From Verrucomicrobia bacterium UBA7008 (lineage in GTDB: Bacteria; Verrucomicrobiota; Kiritimatiellia; RFP12; UBA1067), in assembly GCA_002449695.1 (NCBI GenBank), contig DJXI01000058.1, positions 67,423 to 74,085 on the forward strand: 6,663 bases of DNA. Reading direction: 5' to 3'. The notes below the pieces were generated by a model. It did no database searches. It saw only the letters and a program-made list of their open reading frames with translations, and was not told where the DNA came from. Shown here piece by piece: positions 1 to 5,839 of the stretch. Made by a program: the position numbers and the translations under genes. Every line of letters begins with the position of its first letter. Position 1 is the stretch's first letter.

Positions 1-734
1 CCCGTGTGGTAGAGGGGCGGAATGCAGAGGAAGACGTCGTCCTTCGTCTGGCCGTGGTGGTTCTGCTCCACGCGGCAGCTGTGCATGAGCGCGCGGTGCT
101 GAAGGACGATCGCCTTCGGGAAACCCGTCGTGCCCGACGAGAAGTAGATGGCCGCCTCGTCCTCGGGCCGGTGGCGGAAGCCGGGCGCGGACGACGACGC
201 GTAGCGCACCAGCTTCTCGTAGCTTTCCGCGAAGCTCGGGCAGTCGCCGCCGACGTAGAGGCGCATCTTGACGCGGTCGATGCGGTCGCTGATCTGCTCG
301 ACGCGGCCCGTGAACTCGGGGCCGAAGACGAGCGCGTCGGCATCCGACAGCTCCAGGCAGTACTTGATCTCGTCGGCCGTGTAGCGGAAGTTGAGCGGCA
401 CCGCGAGGCAGCCCGCCTTCAGCGCGCCGAAGTAGATCGGCAGCCACTCCAGGCCGTTCATGAGGAGGATCGCCACCTTGTCGCCCTTCTTCAGCCCGCG
501 CGAGAGGAGGAAGTTCGCGAAGCGGTTGGCCTTCTCCTCGAACTGCGCCCACGTCAGCTCCGTGCGGAACTTCTCGATGGGCGAGCTTTCGATCAGCGAA
601 TATTCGCGCCACGTCGTGTGCCGCGATTCGAGCTCCTGCGGATTGATCTCGACGAGCGCGACGTCGTCCGGCCATTCGCGCGCGTTGCGCGCGAGCACTT
701 CCGTGATGTTCTCGAAATTCATGTCGCCGTTCAT
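1..734 (-). CDS. Acyl-CoA synthetase / AMP-dependent ligase, N-terminal half (partial, runs off left edge)
   Basis: This is an adenylate-forming enzyme of the ANL superfamily, which activates a carboxylic acid with ATP to an acyl-AMP and usually transfers it to CoA in the cytoplasm. The first 244 residues are visible. Residues 197-207 read YFSSGTTGFPK, the A3 phosphate-binding loop, and the last visible residues (PPLYHT, about 239-244) are the A4 motif. Residues 61-105 carry the usual N-terminal elements (TWAQFEEKANRFAN, then GDKVAILLMNGLEW). The C-terminal half, including the A5-A10 motifs and the hinge, lies outside the window. Families of this kind are usually about 500-560 residues, so roughly half is missing. 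The ATG at 734-732 overlaps the TGA of the upstream TlpA-like gene as ATGA, with a weak AAAGGA five bases upstream. A second in-frame ATG lies at 722-720. The substrate cannot be read from this part; a fatty or aromatic acid is plausible. The family call is firm. Confidence 0.93.
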   Translation of the reverse strand, partial: MNGDMNFENITEVLARNAREWPDDVALVEINPQELESRHTTWREYSLIESSPIEKFRTELTWAQFEEKANRFANFLLSRGLKKGDKVAILLMNGLEWLPIYFGALKAGCLAVPLNFRYTADEIKYCLELSDADALVFGPEFTGRVEQISDRIDRVKMRLYVGGDCPSFAESYEKLVRYASSSAPGFRHRPEDEAAIYFSSGTTGFPKAIVLQHRALMHSCRVEQNHHGQTKDDVFLCIPPLYHT

Positions 735-1591
735 TTCTTTCCTTTCGTCTCCTTCGCCGCCGCCTTCGCGGCCGCCTTAAATTCCTTCGCCTTCGCCGTC
801 AGCTCCGGCAGCTGCGCCTTGTAGTCCGCGCTCTCGTCCGGGAACGACGCCGCGAACAGTTTGATCAGCCGGACGGCCTCGGGCGGATTCGTCTCCGTCA
901 GAAACGCGATCTCCTCCTTCGCCTCGTCGCGCCCCCTGTCGACGGCGGCGAGAATCGCCTCGGCCTCCTCGGCCTGCGCCTTCACGGCCGCGCTCGCCGT
1001 CTTCGACCGCGCCTTCTTGATGTCGCCCTTCAGCTTCGCGAGCGGCCCCTTGAGCGGCCTGCCGAGCACGAGCTGCTTTTCAAGCGCCTTGTATTTCGCG
1101 ATCGTCACATCCGTGACGAGATCCGGCGGCGCGCCCACCTTCATGATCGCCTCGACGGCGGCCTGCACCGCCTCCGCATGGCCGTGCCCGGCGTACACCA
1201 CCTTGCCGCGGTGGTTGACGACGTACATGTACGGCAGCGTCCCGTCGCCCGGCGGCTCCGCCGCAAGTCCCGCGCGCTCGTAGATCGGATACGTCAGCTT
1301 GTTGGCCTTGACGAGCTCCTTGACGCGGTCGGGCGAACGGCCCTGGCAGTGCGAGCCGAGGAGCATGAACGGCTTGGACTTGTACGACGCCCACAGCTGC
1401 TCCATGCGCGGCAGCAGCGCGCGGCACGGCGGGCAGTTCACGCCCCACAGATCCACGAACACGACCTTGCCCTTCAGATCGGCCTCGGTGATCCGCGGCC
1501 CGGAATAGTAGTTTGCCTCGTCGAGACCGCGCCACACGTCGGCGAAGAGGGCGCAGGGGGCCAGGCACGCGGCCAGCAGAAGTTTCTTCAT
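731..1591 (-). CDS. Exported TlpA-like thioredoxin-fold protein with CPPC active site and helical C-terminal domain
   Basis: This is a probable extracytoplasmic thiol-disulfide oxidoreductase of the TlpA/ResA type, 286 residues long. An N-terminal signal sequence (MKKLLLAACLAPCALFA) has a likely signal peptidase cleavage before DVW. The LAAC at residues 6-9 resembles a lipobox, but the hydrophobic stretch before it is very short. The thioredoxin domain covers about residues 35-155: LKGKVVFVDLWGVNCPPC with the redox cysteines at C53 and C56, the YKSKPFMLLGSH strand, and a cis-proline in GTLPYMYVV (P120). Residues about 160-286 are predicted helical and rich in Lys, Ala and Glu, ending in a lysine-rich tail; I do not recognise this region. 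I prefer the ATG at 1591 to the one at 1597 because the Shine-Dalgarno AAGGAGG abuts the ATG at 1597 but lies six bases before the one at 1591. It follows its CxxC-less paralogue by 16 nt and overlaps the AMP-ligase gene by ATGA, so all three are probably one transcript. Confidence 0.9.
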   Translation of the reverse strand: MKKLLLAACLAPCALFADVWRGLDEANYYSGPRITEADLKGKVVFVDLWGVNCPPCRALLPRMEQLWASYKSKPFMLLGSHCQGRSPDRVKELVKANKLTYPIYERAGLAAEPPGDGTLPYMYVVNHRGKVVYAGHGHAEAVQAAVEAIMKVGAPPDLVTDVTIAKYKALEKQLVLGRPLKGPLAKLKGDIKKARSKTASAAVKAQAEEAEAILAAVDRGRDEAKEEIAFLTETNPPEAVRLIKLFAASFPDESADYKAQLPELTAKAKEFKAAAKAAAKETKGKK

Positions 1592-1597
1592 CGTCAT

Positions 1598-1604
1598 CCT
1601 CCTT
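1598..1604 (-). promoter_or_regulatory. Strong Shine-Dalgarno AAGGAGG that decides the start of the CPPC protein
   Basis: AAGGAGG, read on the minus strand, lies in the 16-nt gap between the two TlpA-like genes. It directly abuts an ATG at 1597-1595 but lies six bases before the ATG at 1591-1589, so initiation is expected at 1591. It is the only strong Shine-Dalgarno sequence at any gene start in this window. Confidence 0.8.
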
Positions 1605-1607
1605 GCT

Positions 1608-2432
1608 TTACTTGACTAAAGTCGCCTTCACCCAGGCGAGTTCCGCGAGCGCGTTCTTCGCCTCCTGCACCACGTCGGGGTCGTCGGACTCCTTGAGCGG
1701 CGCGTACTTCCTGATCTCCGCCGCGACGCGCGCCTTCGTCAGCTTCTGCGCCGCGGCGCTCGCCGTGTCGCGGTCCTTCATGAGCCGCGCGGTCTCCACG
1801 AGCTTCGCGAGCGTCTTGACCTCGTCGCGCGCCGCGAGCCGCTTCATGTCGTCGCCGTAGCGCGTCTTCGCCGCGTCGGGGAACTGCTTCGCGAACTCCT
1901 TGAGCCGCAGGTAGGCCGCCCCGGGCGTGTGCCGCACCTCCCAGTCGAGATAGCGCGTCCACTCCGCCTCGGTCTGCGGCGCGGCCATGCTCATCAGAAG
2001 CTGCCCCACGACGGCCTGCGCCGCCTTGTCGTCCGCGCCCGCGTAGTAGCGGCGGCCGGTCTCGTCGAAGACGCTGATCGCCTCGCCCACGCCGTCGCCG
2101 CCGAAGTCGCGGTAGACGGGATAGGTCAGGCCGAACTTCTCCATGACCGCGGCGATGCGCCGGTCGCTCGCCGCGCCCGTGTGCGAGCCGACGAGCACGA
2201 ACGGCTTCGACTTGTAGGCGGTCCAGAGCGCCTGGAGGCGTTTCATCGCCGCGAGGTTCTCCTTCTGGCCGTAGTCGCGGCAGTCGACCAGCACGACCTT
2301 GCCCTTCAGATAGCCCGCCGAGATCATGCGCCCGCCGAGCCGCGCCTCCGGCTCGGCGTTCTGCCAGTCGACCGCGCCCGCCGTCGCCGCCGCGACGATC
2401 AGCGCCGCCATCCCTGATACCTTTGCAATCAT
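1608..2432 (-). CDS. Exported TlpA-like thioredoxin-fold protein lacking the CxxC (redox-dead paralogue)
   Basis: This 274-residue exported protein is a paralogue of the next gene in the operon. A signal peptide (MIAKVSGMAALIVAAATAGA) precedes VDWQ. The thioredoxin-like core is plain: LKGKVVLVD, then ALWTAYKSKPFVLVGSH, LTYPVYRD and TGRRYYAG. In an ungapped alignment of 43 residues from LKGKVV to GSH, I count 22 identities with the CPPC protein. However, the CPPC position reads QKEN (residues 56-59), and the cis-proline position is Glu. It therefore cannot act as a dithiol oxidoreductase, and one lone Cys (C51) remains nearby. The C-terminal 110 or so residues are helical and charged, as in the paralogue. 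The ATG at 2432 is preferred because it gives a clean signal peptide and lies seven bases after a promoter-like TATACT; the longer frame would need a GTG at 2471 upstream of that promoter. Possible roles are binding, chaperoning or partnering the active paralogue; none is demonstrated. Confidence 0.85.
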   Translation of the reverse strand: MIAKVSGMAALIVAAATAGAVDWQNAEPEARLGGRMISAGYLKGKVVLVDCRDYGQKENLAAMKRLQALWTAYKSKPFVLVGSHTGAASDRRIAAVMEKFGLTYPVYRDFGGDGVGEAISVFDETGRRYYAGADDKAAQAVVGQLLMSMAAPQTEAEWTRYLDWEVRHTPGAAYLRLKEFAKQFPDAAKTRYGDDMKRLAARDEVKTLAKLVETARLMKDRDTASAAAQKLTKARVAAEIRKYAPLKESDDPDVVQEAKNALAELAWVKATLVK

Positions 2433-2439
2433 ACCGCGT

Positions 2440-2449
2440 AGTATATCAT
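2440..2449 (-). promoter_or_regulatory. Extended -10 promoter (ATGATATACT) of the TlpA-like/AMP-ligase operon
   Basis: On the minus strand the 10-mer ATGATATACT contains an extended -10 (TG, one base, then TATACT, which matches TATAAT at five of six positions). TATACT ends seven bases before the ATG at 2432, so transcription should begin at or next to the start codon. No convincing -35 hexamer or Shine-Dalgarno is visible. The same 10-mer precedes the response-regulator gene. The surrounding gap (2433-2511) otherwise holds only weak dyads. Confidence 0.6.
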
Positions 2450-2511
2450 AAAGCGCCGCTTCGCAGGGCACTTCTCGGCGCAGACGCGCGGCTCGAATCC
2501 GAGCACCTTCC

Positions 2512-3507
2512 TCAGATCGACAACGTGAAGCGGCAGCCGCCGGTGCGCGGGCATTCGAGCGCCGCCGCGCCGCCGTGCAGCTGCGCGATGTGCTTGACGA
2601 TCGCGAGCCCCAGCCCCGTGCCGCCCTGCGCGCGGCTGCGCGCCTTGTCCACGCGGTAGAACCGCTCGAAGACGCGCGCGCGGTCCGCCGCCGGAATCCC
2701 GACGCCGAAATCCGCGACCGTGAAGACGCCGCGCCCGTCCGCGCCCGCCGCGAGCGTCAGCTCGATCCGCGGCGAGCCGCTGTGCCGCAGGGCGTTTTCG
2801 ACGAGATTGGCGAGCGCCTGCTCCACGAGTTCCGCGTCGCACCGCCGCCGGACGCGCGCGGCGCGCACGACCGCCAGCTCCACACCCGCCACCTCCGCCT
2901 TCGGCTTCATGCGCACGTGCACCTGCGCGAGAATCTCCGCCAGCTCCGCCTCCTGCATCTCGCCGCGCCCGTCCGACTCCGCGCGCGCCTCGATCCGCGC
3001 GAGCGACAGGATGTCCTGCGCGAGCCGGTCGAGCCGCGCCGACTCCGAGCGCAGCACGGCGAGGAGCGCGCGCCGCTCCGCACCGTCGAGCGCGCCGCCC
3101 GCCGCCTCCGCGTCGAGCAGTTCGACGGCCGCGAGAATGCCGGTGAGGGGCGTACGGATCTCGTGCGTCACGTTCGAGACGGAGGCGCGGCGGAACGCTT
3201 CGTGGCGGCGGATCGCCGCGTTCTCGGCGGCGACGCGGTCGAGCCGCCGCTTGAGCCGCCGCGCGAGCAGCAGGATCGACGCGACCGCGCACGCGCCGAC
3301 GAGCCCGGCCGCGCATTCGCACAGGTCGAGCGCGGTCGTGACGGCGTGCGCCTCCGCCGCGTCGAGCGTCTGGACGTCGCGCCGGAACGTCGCCGTCTCG
3401 ACGGCGAGCACGATGGCGAAGACGACGCTCGCGGCGAAGGAGAGGAGCGGCGGCAGCCACGCCCGGTCCGCGCCCGGCGCGGACTTTCTGGAAGCGGACG
3501 CGTTCAT
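2512..3507 (-). CDS. Sensor histidine kinase, PhoR-like (HisKA plus HATPase), with minimal sensor region
   Basis: This is a membrane-bound two-component kinase of 331 residues that autophosphorylates a His and passes the phosphate to the adjacent regulator. Two hydrophobic segments (about 18-40 and 62-82) flank an external loop of only about 20 residues. No PAS or clear HAMP domain fits between the second segment and the HisKA domain. The H box is SNVTHEIRTPLTGI with H115 as phospho-acceptor. The N box is ALANLVENALRHS (231-243), the G1 box DFGVGIP (266-272), the F box FERFY (280-284) and the G2 box GGTGLGLAIV (295-304). All catalytic motifs are intact. The ATG at 3507 overlaps the TGA of the response-regulator gene as ATGA, and no Shine-Dalgarno is present, so translational coupling is likely. 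The class is certain. The PhoR assignment is an inference from the PhoB-type partner and the neighbouring phosphate transporter. Confidence 0.93.
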   Translation of the reverse strand: MNASASRKSAPGADRAWLPPLLSFAASVVFAIVLAVETATFRRDVQTLDAAEAHAVTTALDLCECAAGLVGACAVASILLLARRLKRRLDRVAAENAAIRRHEAFRRASVSNVTHEIRTPLTGILAAVELLDAEAAGGALDGAERRALLAVLRSESARLDRLAQDILSLARIEARAESDGRGEMQEAELAEILAQVHVRMKPKAEVAGVELAVVRAARVRRRCDAELVEQALANLVENALRHSGSPRIELTLAAGADGRGVFTVADFGVGIPAADRARVFERFYRVDKARSRAQGGTGLGLAIVKHIAQLHGGAAALECPRTGGCRFTLSI

Positions 3508-4175
3508 CGGGACAGCCGGTAGCCGACGCCGCGCACGGCTTCGATGTGACGCGCCCAGTCGCCGAGCTTGCGCCGGAGGCCCACGAGCTGCACGTCCACG
3601 GTGCGGTCGGTCACCGCCTTGTCGTCGCCGCGCACCGCGTCGATGATCTGGCCGCGCGTGTAGACGCGCCCGGCGTGCGCCAGCAGGAGCGCGAGGACGC
3701 CGTATTCGCTCGGCGTGAGCGTGACCGCCGCGCCGTCCAGCGTCACGCGGTGCGCGGCCGCGTCCAGCACGAGACCGTCCAGCTCCGTCCGCGCGCCGGC
3801 CGCGGCGGAACCGCCGCGCCGCAGCACGGCCTTGAGGCGCGCGACGAGCACCGACGGCGAAAACGGCTTGGTGACGTAGTCGTCCGCGCCGAGCTCCAGC
3901 CCCTTGACGATGTCGCGCTCCTCGCCCTTGGCCGTCAGCATGACGACAGGCGTGCGGGCGATGTCCGGATCGGCGCGGATCGCGCGGCAGACGGCGAGGC
4001 CGTCCATCCCCGGCAGCATCAGATCGAGCAGCACGAGGTCGGGGCGCTCGGCGCGCGCCTTGCGGAGCCCCTCGTCGCCGCGCGCGGCCGCGCGCACGTC
4101 GTCGAAGCCCGCGCCCCGGAGCGCGACGCGCAGCACGGTCTGAATCGCCGCATCATCCTCGATTACCAGTATCAT
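3504..4175 (-). CDS. OmpR/PhoB-family response regulator
   Basis: This 223-residue regulator has an N-terminal receiver domain and a C-terminal winged-helix DNA-binding domain. The receiver carries the acidic cluster E6-D7-D8, the phospho-acceptor D51 in LVLLDLMLPGMDG, the switch residue T81 in VVMLTAKGE and K103 in DDYVTKPF. The effector domain (about 130-223) shows LTPSEYGVLALLL, then RGQIIDAV, the recognition-helix region VTDRTVDVQLVGLRRKL, and the wing strand IEAVRGVGYRL. The length is normal. The ATG at 4175 is the first possible start because an in-frame TGA lies at 4193-4191, inside the promoter motif. The gene lies 37 nt downstream of the Na+/phosphate cotransporter gene and overlaps the kinase by 4 nt. 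Sequence and context fit PhoB/PhoP-type control of phosphate genes, but other OmpR-family roles cannot be excluded. Confidence 0.95.
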   Translation of the reverse strand: MILVIEDDAAIQTVLRVALRGAGFDDVRAAARGDEGLRKARAERPDLVLLDLMLPGMDGLAVCRAIRADPDIARTPVVMLTAKGEERDIVKGLELGADDYVTKPFSPSVLVARLKAVLRRGGSAAAGARTELDGLVLDAAAHRVTLDGAAVTLTPSEYGVLALLLAHAGRVYTRGQIIDAVRGDDKAVTDRTVDVQLVGLRRKLGDWARHIEAVRGVGYRLSR

Positions 4176-4184
4176 GACGCGGTC

Positions 4185-4194
4185 AGTATATCAT
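4185..4194 (-). promoter_or_regulatory. Extended -10 promoter (ATGATATACT) of the response regulator-kinase pair
   Basis: On the minus strand ATGATATACT forms an extended -10 (TG, one base, TATACT), with TATACT ending nine bases before the ATG at 4175. The predicted transcript has a leader of only about 0-3 nt, and no Shine-Dalgarno is present. No -35 match is seen; that region is occupied by the palindrome at 4200-4211. The motif is identical to the one before the TlpA-like operon. Confidence 0.6.
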
Positions 4195-4199
4195 TTTTC

Positions 4200-4211
4200 G
4201 CGGCGCGCCGC
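4200..4211. repeat. 12-bp perfect palindrome upstream of the response-regulator promoter
   Basis: GCGGCGCGCCGC is a perfect 12-bp palindrome filling the expected -35 region of the response-regulator promoter. It is followed on the minus strand by GAAAAAT rather than a T-run, so it is not a terminator of the transporter gene. It could be an operator, but GC-rich palindromes of this length can also arise by chance here. Confidence 0.3.
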
Positions 4212-4212
4212 C

Positions 4213-5775
4213 TCACGCGCGCGTTTCGGCGATGCTGGCGAGGCACAGGCGCAGATGGTCGTAGGCCGTCAGCATGTCGAGCGCGGCGATGGACGATTCC
4301 ACGTTCGCGCCGTAGCCGATGGCGGCGATCTTCGTCTGGCGCACGGCGGCGATGCGCGACTTGATCTCCGCCGAGTCCGCGAGCTTGAAATCCGCCAGCC
4401 GGTCGTGGATGTCGAGGACGAGCGCAAGGTCCGTCTCGCTCAGCGTCGCGCCGCCGCGCCGCCACGCGCGGACGATCGCGCGCGCCTCGTCGGACGCGGA
4501 TTCGTATTCGTCCGCGAGCCGCACCAGCCGCCCCGCATGATCGGCCAGGGCCGGCGTCAGCCGCTTTTCAAGGAGCTTGCCGATGAACACCGTCACCTCC
4601 TTCTGCACGTTGTCGAGGATCTCCTCGCGGCGGTAGACGTGGCGTTCGGCGCGCTCGGCGTCCTCGCCCGTCAGGACGCTGCGCACGTGCGCGAGCAGAT
4701 CGTCGATGCTCTCCGCCATGAACGCGATTTCGCGCGACGCCTGCACGAGCGCGAGAACGGGGCTGACGGCGATGCGGCCCGACAGCGCGCTCAGGTGCGG
4801 CTGCTCGTCGGCGCGGTTCGGGATCAGCCGCTCCAGGAGCCGCGTGAACGGCGCGACGAACGGCAGCGTCAGCGCGCCGCGCAGCACGGCGAAGAGCGTA
4901 TCGGTGAACGCGATCGGCACCATCACGCGCGCGGACGGGAAGAGCGCGCGGCCGAGCGGGACGAAGACGGGCAGCACGAGCGGCAGGAGGATCAGCGAGC
5001 CGGCGAGGTTGGTGAGCGTGTGCGCCGCCGCGACGCGCTTGGCCGCGCGCGAGCCGCCCATCGCCGCGAGCCAGCCCGTCGCCGTCGTGCCGATGTTCGC
5101 GCCGAAGAGCGCGGCCACCGCCGTCTCGTACGTGATGACGCCCTCGCTCGCGAGCGTCATGAAGATGAGGATCGAGGCGGCGGAGCTCTGGATCACGGCC
5201 GTGAAGAGCGCGGAGGCGAGCGCGACGGAGCAGACGGTCGCGAAATCGACGGCGGCGAGCGACCGGAGCGCGGCGGAGAGGCGCGGCGACTCGCGGATCG
5301 GCGCGACGCCGAGCTTCATGTAGTGCATGCCGATGAAGACAAGGCCGAGGCCCATGAGCGCGAGCCCGACGTCGTGGAGGCGGCCGGCGCGGAACGGGAA
5401 GTAGAGGAGCGCGCCGACGGTCAGCACCGCGAGCCCGAGGATGTCGGGGCTCGGCGCGAACGCCATCAGCCAGATCGTGAGCGTCGTGCCGACGTTCGCG
5501 CCGACGAGGACGTTGACCGACTGGGCGAGCGTCATGAGGCCGGACGTCACGAAGCCGACGAGCATGACGACGATGATGGACGACGACTGCACGACGAGCG
5601 TCGAGGCGAAGCCCGTCGCGACGCCCGCCGCGCGGCGGCCCGTCGCAAACGACATGAAGCGGCGCAGCCCTTCCCCGCTCGCCGCCTGCAGACCCTCGGA
5701 CAGATGGCGCATCCCCAGCAGGAACGCGCCCAGACCCGCACCCAGTTTCAGCAACACCGTCGCCAGTTCGTCCAT
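4213..5775 (-). CDS. Na+/phosphate cotransporter family protein (NptA/YjbB type) with C-terminal PhoU-like domain
   Basis: This 520-residue inner-membrane protein belongs to the bacterial Na/Pi cotransporter family (PF02690), which uses the sodium gradient to move inorganic phosphate. The two inverted halves are clear. The first has VVQSSSIIVVM (QSSS at 63-66) followed by GANVGTT (92-98). The second has VIQSSAASILI (QSSA at 196-199) followed by GANIGTT (225-231). Hydrophobic segments run from residue 5 to about 312, with AHTLTNLAGS near 251-260 as the usual conserved patch after the second half. Residues about 340-515 form a soluble, helical PhoU-like domain (ESIDDLLAHV, REEILDNVQKEVTVFIGKLL, ADEYESASDEA). 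The length matches the PhoU-fused subgroup. The ATG at 5775 is the only reasonable start: an in-frame TAA lies at 5805-5803 and no Shine-Dalgarno precedes it. The PhoB/PhoR pair follows after 37 nt. Related proteins can also act in phosphate export, so the direction of transport is not settled. Confidence 0.93.
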   Translation of the reverse strand: MDELATVLLKLGAGLGAFLLGMRHLSEGLQAASGEGLRRFMSFATGRRAAGVATGFASTLVVQSSSIIVVMLVGFVTSGLMTLAQSVNVLVGANVGTTLTIWLMAFAPSPDILGLAVLTVGALLYFPFRAGRLHDVGLALMGLGLVFIGMHYMKLGVAPIRESPRLSAALRSLAAVDFATVCSVALASALFTAVIQSSAASILIFMTLASEGVITYETAVAALFGANIGTTATGWLAAMGGSRAAKRVAAAHTLTNLAGSLILLPLVLPVFVPLGRALFPSARVMVPIAFTDTLFAVLRGALTLPFVAPFTRLLERLIPNRADEQPHLSALSGRIAVSPVLALVQASREIAFMAESIDDLLAHVRSVLTGEDAERAERHVYRREEILDNVQKEVTVFIGKLLEKRLTPALADHAGRLVRLADEYESASDEARAIVRAWRRGGATLSETDLALVLDIHDRLADFKLADSAEIKSRIAAVRQTKIAAIGYGANVESSIAALDMLTAYDHLRLCLASIAETRA

Positions 5776-5785
5776 GATGGGGAGA

Positions 5786-5813
5786 AATGTACCAAACGAC
5801 TGTTAGGATTCAA
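5786..5813 (-). promoter_or_regulatory. Candidate promoter of the Na+/phosphate cotransporter gene
   Basis: In the 64-nt gap after the ATPase gene, TTGAAT (5813-5808) and TACATT (5791-5786) are spaced by 16 bp. TACATT ends 10 bases before the ATG at 5775, predicting a leader of only a few bases, and no Shine-Dalgarno is present. Both hexamers are imperfect (four of six consensus matches each), which fits an activator-dependent promoter. Confidence 0.4.
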
Positions 5814-5819
5814 TTAGGA
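5803..5819 (-). promoter_or_regulatory. 11-bp-period direct repeat (TCCTAA-N5-TCCTAA), possible PhoB-family binding site
   Basis: TCCTAA occurs twice on the minus strand (5819-5814 and 5808-5803) with a period of 11 bp, and overlaps the -35 region of the transporter promoter. The second copy lies 11 bp before the -10. PhoB/OmpR-family regulators bind as head-to-tail dimers on direct repeats with this period, and PhoB activates from exactly this position. The bases differ from the E. coli pho box, so the regulator assignment is inferred from geometry and the neighbouring regulator gene. Confidence 0.4.
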
Positions 5820-5839
5820 CGCAGGGTTCCGCCGTTCCC

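Noticed and set aside
6..824. Plus-strand frame opposite the AMP ligase start and the TlpA-like gene end
   Set aside because: The opposite strand encodes intact A3 and A4 ligase motifs. This frame is Arg/Ala/Val-rich low-complexity sequence and runs through two genes.
2451..2461. AAGCG-C-CGCTT dyad next to the TlpA-like operon promoter, as an operator
   Set aside because: The arms are five bases and GC-biased, no partner copy is seen, and the similar-looking palindrome at the other promoter has a different sequence and spacing.
2433..2471. GTG start at 2471 for the CxxC-less TlpA-like protein
   Set aside because: It would place the promoter-like motif inside the coding region and put 13 non-hydrophobic residues before an otherwise standard signal peptide.
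1594..2471. Whether the CxxC-less gene is a pseudogene
   Set aside because: It has no frameshift or internal stop, keeps a signal peptide and thioredoxin core, and has a promoter-like sequence, so it is better read as a functional divergent paralogue.
2491..2504. GCTCG-GATT-CGAGC hairpin just after the kinase stop codon, as a terminator
   Set aside because: The stem is only 5 bp and no T-run follows on the minus strand, so it does not qualify as an intrinsic terminator.
2575..3522. Plus-strand frame of 315 codons opposite the histidine kinase
   Set aside because: It is Arg/Glu/His-rich with no recognisable motif and is fully covered by the intact kinase gene.
4174..5817. A 547-codon open frame on the plus strand opposite the phosphate transporter gene
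   Set aside because: Its product is dominated by Arg, Glu, His and Asp with no domain pattern, which is typical of the antisense of a GC-rich gene. The minus-strand frame carries all the family motifs.
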